Shown: one piece after another, positions 55,805 through 64,000 of the stretch
Position numbering within the stretch: position 1 is the first letter of the stretch
How the letters are laid out: each line of letters starts with the position of its first letter
Assembly: GCA_036925085.1 (NCBI GenBank)
Contig: JAUPFP010000002.1
Location: 4,344,780 to 4,408,779 of the forward strand
Reading direction: 5' to 3'
Origin: Brachycybe producta
Taxonomy: Eukaryota > Arthropoda > Diplopoda > Playtdesmida > Andrognathidae
DNA length: 64,000 nucleotides
Translations under genes and position numbers: made by a program
Notes under the pieces: model-generated
The model's database searches: none
Seen by the model: the letters and a program-made list of their open reading frames with translations, nothing else
What the model was told of the DNA's origin: nothing

Positions 55805-55990
55805 CTTATGGCCTTGTTTCCACTGGGTCGAAAATTTCAACTTTTTGACAATTCAACTGGTGAAAAATGGAAGACACGTGTGCCCCCGCCCATTCACTAT
55901 CACAGGCAAGGGGCCACGTGGGTTCCATTTTTCACCAGTTGAATTGTCAAAAAGTTGAAATTTTCGACCCAGTGGAAATGAGGCCATAAG
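55805..55990. mobile_element. Near-perfect palindromic MITE (CTTATGGCCTTGTTTCC ends)
   Basis: Arms of about 70 bases (GGGTCGAAAATTTCAACTTT, GACAATTCAACTGG) are almost perfect reverse complements around a 40-base GC-rich loop. The low arm divergence suggests a recent insertion. Confidence 0.88.
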
Positions 55991-56263
55991 ATTCGATTGA
56001 AAACAGTTTCTTTCATGAGTTGTTGCTATGCGATTTTTTTTTTTCGCATTTGCTATAAACTCAAATAGAATCTTTAAATCTGTTTTTTTAATTAAATCAG
56101 TAATTGATATTATGTTGTGTAGGCCTACTTCTAATTTATTTTCATTTCTTTCTCGCTCATTTCTATGTGTATGTCTGTGTTTCCGTCTTGTTTTAAAAGG
56201 AAATTAAGTTGAATTGGATATTAAAAACCCAACATAAGAAAAAATAACTCCCCGACCACCACC

Positions 56264-56874
56264 CAGTGGCGTAGCTATTAGTTTGTGCCGCCCCGGGCGG
56301 TCCTTGAGTTTGTCGCACCTGCCTCACGAAAAACACAACACGATACACATCAATGGCGCGAACAGGCAATTAGAAATCGGGACATACAGAAGTTGGCTCT
56401 GGCCTTTTTATGACGAACGCAACTTCTAATTGGTTGGTTATGTAGTCTGACGTCACATGCTCCGCCCTTTTCAACGTCGAACCACACAAGAAACCAGTTA
56501 GAAGTTGCCGGTCGTTAGAAAAATGGCGGAGCCAACTTCTGTATGTCCCGAGTTCTAATTGCCTATGTGGCGCAACCAGGATTCTGGTCTGGGTGGGGCC
56601 AATCGAAATTATCGATATCCAGGGACTGAAATGGTTTATATAATTTTATATAAATTATGAAATTATTAAATCAGTACCCAGACTTAAAAACATTATGCTG
56701 GATTGCATATTACATTCCGCGAGCGTAGCGAGCGACACAAATTTCATAATTTCTTCGTGGGTCATCTTATGAAGCTCCTTCTACTATCCCGACAGAAAAA
56801 AAAAACTTTTCGTTGGTGCGGTGGCCCTTAAAAAAAGTTCCGCCCGGAGCGGATCGCCCCCCTAGCTACGCTAG
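56264..56874. mobile_element. hAT-like element with CAGTGGCGTAGC end, carrying a nested MITE
   Basis: The left end CAGTGGCGTAGCTATTAG and the right end CTAGCTACGCTAG are inverted. ACCACCACC flanks both sides, though it lies beside a CCA microsatellite. Inner GC-rich arms share CCGCCCSGRGCGG. The MITE at 56362-56567 is inside. No transposase is readable. Confidence 0.65.
56362..56567. mobile_element. Palindromic MITE (ACAGGCAATTAG ends), copy 2
   Basis: 206 bp, flanked by TGGCGCGA and TGGCGCAA, an 8-bp duplication with one mismatch. The halves are reverse complements, and the centre has the GACGTCACATGCTCCGCCC block. Confidence 0.85.
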
Positions 56875-57508
56875 TACCACCACCACCACCACCACCACCA
56901 CCACCTTTCAAATATGTGTGCAAAGCTTAGCAAAATATTTTATTCTTTCTAAATATATCTATGTACAATTTCTCAATAAATAACATTGGTCCGAGTTGAC
57001 CAATTTTTTTTTTATATATAAATGTTTTGTGGAAGAGGAAATTGATTTTTTTCTTTCCTAGCACCTTTTTGGTAGTATCATTGTTATTGGACCTGTTCCA
57101 ATGCAGTGAAATACTGCTGAAACTACTCTAGAAATTTTTTTAACGCCACATTCTTACCCAACCCACTACCATAAAAAAACGGTTAAATTAAATGGGGGTA
57201 AATGGTAGAATGTGTTTGAGGCAAATAGTGAGAGTGTCTATAGAGCTATATATATTGTGGTGAAAATGTGAGGAGGATAGGGCTTAATTGAATGTGAAGG
57301 AGGAGGAGGAGGACGTGTGTGAATAGAGACAATTATCAAATTGGACCTTTGCAATGAAACATTACATGCAAATGTATTGTTTCAGTATTGGTCCAAATTG
57401 CTAAAAGTATCGAGACTTTCAGAACTCGTAGTAATTGCGGGTCAAGATGACCTGAACATAGAAATTTATAGGAAACAAAACTTCAGAATCACGCAGCTTT
57501 ATCGTTAA

Positions 57509-57714
57509 GAGCCTAGATACACCTCAATCTTGTTGTTTTGAGCGGACGACGACGAGACAAATGAGTGCTACTTTATAAGGTGTTACTAAACTTGCAAGAA
57601 ATCGCCTCACAATCGCTCAAATGAAGATACAGTAAAGTTCAAAATGCAATAGAAAGTATTGTTCTTTAAGGAGCTCGCTTTATATAAATTTTGAAAAGGT
57701 CCTTCTATTATATA
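57509..57714. mobile_element. Truncated GAGGCTA TTAA-flanked element, inverted
   Basis: TTAA at 57505-57508, then GAGCCTAGATACACC. It matches the reverse complement of 50640-50827. It is cut by the following Helitron. Confidence 0.75.
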
Positions 57715-58117
57715 TTTTATTATTATATATATAATATCCCAGGTCTGTGTATCTGTCTGTCTGTCTTTCTGTCTGAAATAACGCTGTACAACCATTGAAG
57801 CACATCGGAATTTATATAAATTTAAATAAATGAAGAAATGAACAGCTTTTTTTTTTTCAAGGTCAACTATATGTTGCACCCTTCCCATCCAAGAACCCCA
57901 TGATATTAAATTGGAGAGGGGGAAAGGTTGGATGGAAAGTGTAGAAGGGGGGGGTGGCGAGAGAGAAACATGGAGGGAGGAAAAGTGGGAGGGGGTGACT
58001 GAAATTGAAATGAAATTGCATGCGCACACCAGAGAAAATGAAAAACACATTTTCTATTTCAAATATAAAAAGGGGAGGGGATAATAGTAGCAAAATTAAA
58101 CTAGTTTATCACAGGCA
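57715..58117 (+). mobile_element. 5' part of a Helitron, copy H3
   Basis: It starts ATATCCCAGGTCTGTGTATC and follows the H1 body in order (CACATCGGAATTTATATAAA, TTCCCATCCAAGAACCCC, purine-rich block). It stops at ACAGGCAATTGTGCC, where the nested MITE would begin. Confidence 0.75.
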
Positions 58118-58795
58118 ATTGTGCCATAAAAACAATTAACCCTAATGGAACATTTTCCTTAAAACCATTTACCGTAATAGAACATTTGCCCTAAAACCAT
58201 TTGCCCTAAACCTATTTGCCCTCAAGGAACACTTGCCCTAAAACCATTTACCCTAAAACTATTTACCCTAATAGCACATTTGCTCTAAAACAACTTGCCC
58301 TAAAACCACTTGCCCTTAAAAACATTTGCCCTAAAACTATTTGCCCTCAAAGAACACTTGCCCTAAAACCATTTGCCCTAAAACTATTTGCCCTCAAGGA
58401 ACATATGCCCTAAAACCAATTACTGTATATTTAGACTACTCATTAGGGGAACATCTCTTTAGGGCAAATGTTTTTTAAGGCAAATGTCCCTTTAGGGCAA
58501 ATGGCTCTTTAGGGCAAATGGCTCTTTAGGGCAAATGGCCCTTTAGGGCAAATGTCTTTTTAGGGCAAATGTCTTTTTAGGGCAAATGTCTTTTTAGGGC
58601 AAATGTCTTTTTAGGGCAAATGTCTTTTTAGGGCAAATGTCTTTTTAGGGCAAATGTCTTTTTAGGGCAAATGTCCCTTGAGGGCAAATGTCCCTTGAGG
58701 GCAAATGTCTTTTGAGGGCAAATGTCTTTTGAGGGCAATATCTCCCTTTAGGGCAATATCTCCCTTTAGGGTAAATTGTTTTAGGACAAAAACTT
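58118..58795. repeat. Inverted minisatellite pair of TTTGCCCTAAA / TTTAGGGCAAA
   Basis: From about 58130 to 58425 the sequence is units of TTTGCCCTAAAACCA type. From about 58450 to 58790 it is 17-18-base units of TTTAGGGCAAATGTCTT type, the opposite orientation. Together they form a large imperfect palindrome with some 15-20 units per arm. Confidence 0.9.
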
Positions 58796-58796
58796 A

Positions 58797-59250
58797 ATCA
58801 GATTGAAATTTAAATGAACTGCTTTTTTCTCATGGTCAACTTTATGTTGCACTCTCCCGATCCAAGAATCCAAACAATAGTATGGACAGGCAAGTAAAGA
58901 CAGTAAAATACAGTCGTTTTCCCCGCCTTTTTATGAGGGCCAGCAACTTTTAATTATTTTGTTATGTCGTCTGATGTCACATGCCCCGTTCTTTTCAATT
59001 TTGAATTGGTTGTTATTTGGTCTGACGTCACATGCCCCGTTCTTTTCAATTTCCAATTGGTTGATATTTGGTCTGACAGTCATAAAGGGGCGGGGCACAC
59101 GACTGTATCTCCCTGTCTTCACATACCTGTAACAATATTAAGGTGCTTATAAAAACACAAGTGGTCATGGCGAATTAGTTCATGACAACCGGACAGTCAC
59201 ACAAAAAGAAACTAGATGCTCCCGTCATTTATGACGGGTTACCCCACTAG
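58797..59250 (+). mobile_element. 5'-truncated Helitron, copy H4, with nested MITE
   Basis: The body starts at ATTTAAATGAACTGC and ends with the hairpin CCCGTCATTTATGACGGG and CTAG at 59247-59250. The MITE at 58886-59130 sits inside. The same body without the MITE is seen at 20041-20145. Confidence 0.8.
58886..59130. mobile_element. MITE (ACAGGCAAGTAAAGACAG ends)
   Basis: 245 bp with the inverted ends ACAGGCAAGTAAAGACAG and CTGTCTTCACATACCTGT. The middle holds two GTCTGAYGTCACATGCCCCG blocks in direct orientation. Confidence 0.8.
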
Positions 59251-59287
59251 TATATATATATAATATCCAAGGTCTGTGTGTGTGTAT

Positions 59288-59323
<36 letters not shown>

Positions 59324-59701
59324 ACTAACAAAACCTTTGAAGCATCTCGGAATTTATATAAATTTGAATAAATGAAACGTTTTTTTTCTTCTCAAGGTCA
59401 GCTATATGTTGAACTCTTCCTTTGGAAAGTGTAGAAGGGGGAGAGAGAGAGAGAGAGAGAAAAGTGGGAGGGGGTGAGGGGAAAAGTTTGGAAAGTGTAG
59501 AAGGGGAGAGAGAGAGAGAGAAAAGTGGGAGGGGGTGAGGGGAAAAGTTTGGAAAGTGTAGAAGGGGGAGAGAGAGAGAGAAAAGTGGGAGGGGGTGACT
59601 GAAATTGAAATGAAAGGAGTAAAAAAAGGAAAAAACGACCCGCATGCACACAATTGCCTGTGAATTTTTCTCCCGTCATTTATGACAGGTTACCCCACTA
59701 G
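59251..59701 (+). mobile_element. Non-autonomous Helitron, copy H5
   Basis: It starts immediately after the CTAG of H4 and ends with its own hairpin (CCCGTCATTTATGACAGG, one stem mismatch) and CTAG at 59698-59701. It contains three ~65-70-bp purine-rich tandem units (59424-59598). Confidence 0.85.
59424..59598. repeat. Polypurine tandem repeat inside Helitron H5
   Basis: Three units of GGAAAGTGTAGAAGGGG plus GA runs and AAAAGTGGGAGGGGGTGA. The strand is almost pure purine for 175 bases. Confidence 0.85.
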
Positions 59702-59819
59702 TATATATATATATTAAGCCAGGTCTGTGTGTGTGTGTGTGTGTTTAACGCTATACAAACCTTGAAGCACGTCGGAATTTATATAAATTTAAATGATTAA
59801 ATGAACCGCGAATCAATCA

Positions 59820-59822
<3 letters not shown>
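59702..59822 (+). mobile_element. 5' fragment of a further Helitron, copy H6
   Basis: It directly follows the CTAG of H5, with ATTAAGCCAGGTCTGTGTG and the CACGTCGGAATTTATATAAA block, then runs into a TA microsatellite. Confidence 0.75.
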
Positions 59823-60805
<983 letters not shown>

Positions 60806-61012
60806 ACAGACAACTAGAAAACGGGATGAACAGAAGTTTTCTCCGCCCTTTTTATGACGAACCGCAATTTCTAATTGGTTTTGTTGTGTGGTTCGACGTT
60901 GAATAGGGCGGAGCATGTGACGTCAGACTACATAACCAACCAATTAGAAGCTGCGTTCGTCATAAAAAGGGCGGAGCCAACTTCTGCTGATCCCGTTTTC
61001 TAATTTGCCTGT
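60806..61012. mobile_element. Palindromic MITE (ACAGRCAAYTAGAAAACGGG ends), copy 3
   Basis: 207 bp flanked by a perfect 8-bp duplication CTTTGATC (60798-60805 and 61013-61020). The halves match copies at 32617 and 56362. Confidence 0.92.
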
Positions 61013-61084
61013 CTTTGATCTCCGAGTTTTGAGCAGTGCCAGAATTTCAGGGGGGTGGCTAAGTCGTTCACCACACGAGGGCGC

Positions 61085-61303
61085 CAAGCAGGTTGGAGCG
61101 CCAAAGTCACGTCTAAAGGCTATTAGAGAAATAGGAGCTAGAACTGATGCATATTTGTGGTTTTTCTTTACAAATGTATTTAGACTATGGAATGAATGCT
61201 CATCCACCACATAGTTTTGTTTTAGAACGAGTTCAATTTGCCGATGATGTCTATGCCCCTTCTCAGTGACAACCATTTGTGACTGGGAATTGTTCTCTCC
61301 CCC

Positions 61304-61337
<34 letters not shown>

Positions 61338-61415
61338 ACCCCCCACCCCCCCCCCCCGTCACATGGCTCTCGAGCTGATTGCAGGTGTACTTGAATTGAA
61401 TTGAATATTATGTTT
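61085..61415 (+). pseudogene. 3' end of a CR1/L2-type LINE
   Basis: The plus strand reads RLKAIREIGARTDAYLWFFF then RLWNECSST, the C-terminal motif of CR1/L2-like polyproteins, then a 3' untranslated part with CCATTTGTGACTGGGAATTG, a ~70-base C-rich run and a TTGAATTGAATTGAA tail. The 3' part matches the minus-strand fragment at 44065-44700. Confidence 0.72.
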
Positions 61416-61691
61416 ATTGGGTCGAAACATTTTCACCTTGTGAACGAGAACAATTCGAGAACGAGATAAAATTAAGAGAGATGTGGATTTTTTTTTGTTA
61501 GATAGAGTGGGATAATATCATGAAACAGAAAGTAAATGAAGAAAACTGACCGATTAGTTATTTATTAATTTTTTTAGTAGAAAATGTCGAACTTTTTAAC
61601 ACACTTTTTATGACTCGAACAACTCGGTGCGTCTTACATAAAATTCACATCACAGTTAGAATGACATAGGCCCTACACATTCCAACAATTA

Positions 61692-62202
61692 CTACGTTTA
61701 CATGCGTCAATTACGCCACATAACTTTTAGCGACTTAATTATAAAGCGCTAAATCTTAATGTGTATACATGTATAAGATTAGCGACTTAATTTATTGTGC
61801 CTACAGGTGGCGCTGTTAGCAAAAGAAAGCGTTTAATTTATTAGAATCGATTCCAAACGATATGTATATCGATATATCAGTGTGAAAATGGCGGCTACCA
61901 TTGAAATACAATGCATGTGTGTAATGGTAATGATAATTGTTTTCTATGAGGAAGAAGGCGGTCTTTAGGCCATGAGGACAAAAGCGGCATCCTCATTGGT
62001 TGGCTAAATTAACTGCTCGCTTTCGGTGTTTGTTATTTTTCAGGTCGCTTTTTTTTAAAAAAACCACTTGTATTTACCGGTAAATATTTTAAGCGCTTTT
62101 TCCATTTAACTACATATTTCAAGTGTTTAATATACGAGGATATACTACATAATCATTAAGTCGTTAAAAGTTATGTAGCTTAATTGCTGCATGTAAACGT
62201 AG
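61692..62202. mobile_element. TA-flanked TIR element (CTACGTTTACATG ends)
   Basis: The left end CTACGTTTACATGCG and the right end CATGTAAACGTAG are inverted, with TA on both sides. Subterminal CATAACTTTTAGCGACTTAA is also inverted at 62155-62180. There is no transposase. Confidence 0.82.
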
Positions 62203-62463
62203 TAAATGACACTTGTTCAATTTCGAAATTTTTGAGTGTTTGATCTCTGATATTTTGATTTTAGACGCGCCCTGTAAAGTATAACGATTGAATTAAAACT
62301 GGTTATTGCCTTTGCCTCAGCATGAAGGTAGCTTTGAAATTGTTCATCTCTTCAAAGCAAAGAACCAATCAGGAAACGGATTCACAAATGAAGCCAACAA
62401 GTCAGATCTTTCTTTCAGAATAGGAATGGTTCTATTGTTTTGTATATCCGTTTTACAGTATAT

Positions 62464-62713
62464 GGTGGGACGAATCCTAAATTTTCTCGAATCTGAATCC
62501 TAAAAGGTTCACGAATTCCTCGAATCCTTCATATAAGAATCCAATATTATTCATTAAGAAGATACAAATGAATGAAATAACATTAATTGTTAAATAATTA
62601 TTAATAAAAAAACAAGTGTGGCACTCAGGGGGTCTCCACAAGGTTGATATTGGCGATCCGGGTACAACACCGAAATTGCAACAATCAGTCCTGATTCAAA
62701 TGTCCCATCCCTA
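62464..62713. mobile_element. MITE of the GATGGGCCATTCGAA family, copy 3 (inverted)
   Basis: It reads the opposite way to 27583-28039, from GGTGGGACGAATCC to GTCCCATCCCTA. It contains GATCCGGGTACAACACCGAA in the complementary orientation. A hAT-like element is inserted right at its end. Confidence 0.75.
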
Positions 62714-62715
62714 CT

Positions 62716-63414
62716 CAGGGGCGTAGCTAGGGAACCGCTAGACACGCAACTGCGGGGGGGGGGGGGGGGCGCAGGATATTTGGGGGCGCAAAAAACGAAA
62801 TGAAAGTCGGTGTATTTTCAAAAATAATTGAATAAATTAAGCGAGTGATTCCCCATTCCTAGCTTAATTTATTCAGTTATTTTCGAAAATAAATCGACTT
62901 TCATTTCGTTTAATGTGCATAGAAATTTTTAGGGGGTGCTATTTTGATGAACGGCGGAACGGTCAGAACAACGGTACAAACAGTCGGAAAATAGTAGGAA
63001 CAGCCCGAAGGTTTGGTTTAGTAAAATTAAGTTGTTGCAGGGGGTCTGGGGGTGCAGACCCCGACTTTTTTTTAAGAATTATTAAATGAAATTAGTCCAT
63101 TGTTCCGACTGTTCCCTAATTTGTTCAATGGGAGGAACGGTCGGAACAATGGACAAATTTGATGTAATAACTCTAAAAAAAAAATTGGGGGGAGCTCCCC
63201 CCCCCCCCCCCCAAGCCTCCTGCAACAAGCTTCATTTTACTAAACCTAACCTTCCGACTGTTACTACTGATTCGAAGTTCATCAAAATAGCACCCTCCTC
63301 CCAGTATGAGGCTAAGTGGAGGGGGACTTAAAGGGAGCGCAATGTTTTAAGCAGCCCGCTGGGGTGCAAAGTTTTACGTGGCGGGGGGCACAACCAAGCC
63401 TAGCTACGCCACTG
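62716..63414. mobile_element. hAT-like element (CAGKGGCGTAGC ends) with 8-bp target duplication
   Basis: The left end CAGGGGCGTAGCTAGG and the right end CCTAGCTACGCCACTG are inverted. TCCCTACT (62708-62715) and TCCCTAGT (63415-63422) form an 8-bp duplication with one mismatch, as for hAT. The interior carries inverted arms (AATTTATTC, CGACTTTCATTTCGTTT) and GGAACGGTCGGAAC blocks but no transposase. Confidence 0.85.
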
Positions 63415-63439
63415 TCCCTAGTATCCTATTAAAGGAGGT

Positions 63440-63870
63440 CCAAGACAAAAGAATATCAATTGTTTCAGATTCGAAGTCCGCATTGGAGGTGGTCTCCATG
63501 GGCGATAAAAATATACTAATGTTTACAATGCCAACAGGAAGGTTAGAGAAATAATCAGGAGAGTAGGCTTAGTGTCCTTGATGTGGATAAAAGCCTATGC
63601 GGGGCATCGTTGGAATGAGGAAGTGGACCAGCAGGCAAAACAGGCTACTCAACACATGACAATAGTACAAGGGAAAACACCCTTAGCTTGGATTAACCAA
63701 CAAATGAATCTTTTGGAAACTTTGTATTGGCAACAGGACTGGGATAACTCTGAGAAGGGAAGGGAAACGTATAGGTGGTTACTCAAGGTCGACCCCAGGT
63801 GGCAACTCAGGGGGAAACAATGATGAGATTTGCCTCTGTGGAAGGGGAGGAGGACTCCATCGACCACTTA
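63440..63870 (+). pseudogene. RNase H fragment of a Jockey/I-type LINE
   Basis: The first frame reads ISIVSDSKSALEVVS, with the catalytic Asp context of RNase H. After a frame change near 63520 the next reads VSLMWIKAYAGHRWNEEVDQQAKQAT, with the His and acidic positions of the RNase H C-terminal motif. A short Cys/His stretch after the stop at 63821 resembles the end of such elements. It is 5'-truncated and frameshifted. Confidence 0.78.
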
Positions 63871-64000
63871 TGTCGCAGTCACACTAGGCTGGTTTACAAG
63901 CTGCTGGTTGCTGCTGGCTGGTTGTAGCCAGCTAGCAGCATAGTCTGAACTGCTACCAGCAGCTGCTTTCACCAGCGGGCTAGTGATTTTAACAGCGGCT
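63871..64000. repeat. Start of a TIR-like repeat (CAGTCACACTAG) at the window edge
   Basis: CAGTCACACTAGGCTGGTTT is followed by repeated CTGCTGGTTGCTGCTGGCTG-type and CCAGC/GCTGG motifs able to form hairpins. It is cut by the window end. Confidence 0.5.

Noticed and set aside
58450-58790. TTAGGG-containing repeat read as telomeric DNA.
   Set aside because: The unit is 17-18 bases (TTTAGGGCAAATGTCTT type), not TTAGGG tandemly repeated, and it is paired with an inverted copy.

Overview
This window is from a eukaryotic nuclear genome, almost certainly an animal and most likely a marine invertebrate; I cannot fix the lineage. The evidence is the presence of small spliced genes with GT-AG introns, TATA boxes and AATAAA signals, in AT-rich DNA packed with RTE-, CR1/L2- and Jockey/I-type LINE pieces, a Gypsy-type LTR retrotransposon, Helitrons, hAT-like and TTAA-flanked DNA transposons, and many palindromic MITEs. 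There is no bacterial-style gene organisation, and I saw no convincing tRNA, rRNA or CRISPR array.

The left third (about 3-28.3 kb) holds the main cellular finding. It is a tandem family of three apparently intact, unrecognised three-exon genes, all on the minus strand (4301-5650, 20351-22659, 26587-28291), plus a broken exon 1 of a fourth copy near 6750. Each encodes a protein of 174-184 residues. The protein has a signal peptide (its own exon), a short Asn/Ser/Thr-rich segment with several N-glycosylation sequons, a conserved Tyr-rich middle and a C-terminal hydrophobic, Cys-containing segment. Introns, promoters and flanks are also duplicated, so the cluster grew by segmental duplication. 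Later insertions spread the copies apart: an 8.75-kb LTR retrotransposon, MITEs in introns, and an expanded intronic minisatellite.

The LTR retrotransposon (10864-19618, minus strand) has paired LTRs that differ at six positions plus an 11-bp duplication, and a 4-bp AAAG target duplication. The uninterrupted paralogous site lies near 3037. Inside, a frameshifted gag is joined directly to the second half of integrase, so protease, reverse transcriptase and RNase H are missing. It also carries an array of ~72-bp hairpin units in its leader and about 4 kb of unrecognised coding-like sequence after integrase. A related solo LTR lies at 7450-8206.

The middle (28.3-44 kb) is a mosaic of TIR elements, palindromic MITEs, an RTE-clade LINE with an intact 577-residue reverse-transcriptase frame (34937-36670), and a Helitron nested in a TTAA-flanked element. 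The right third (44-64 kb) holds LINE 3' pieces and more TTAA-flanked elements. It also has a strictly alternating purine-pyrimidine minisatellite, a head-to-tail run of non-autonomous Helitrons ending in hairpin-CTAG, a 640-bp inverted minisatellite built on TTTGCCCTAAA, hAT-like elements and a LINE RNase H fragment at the right edge. I recognise no host gene in this part.
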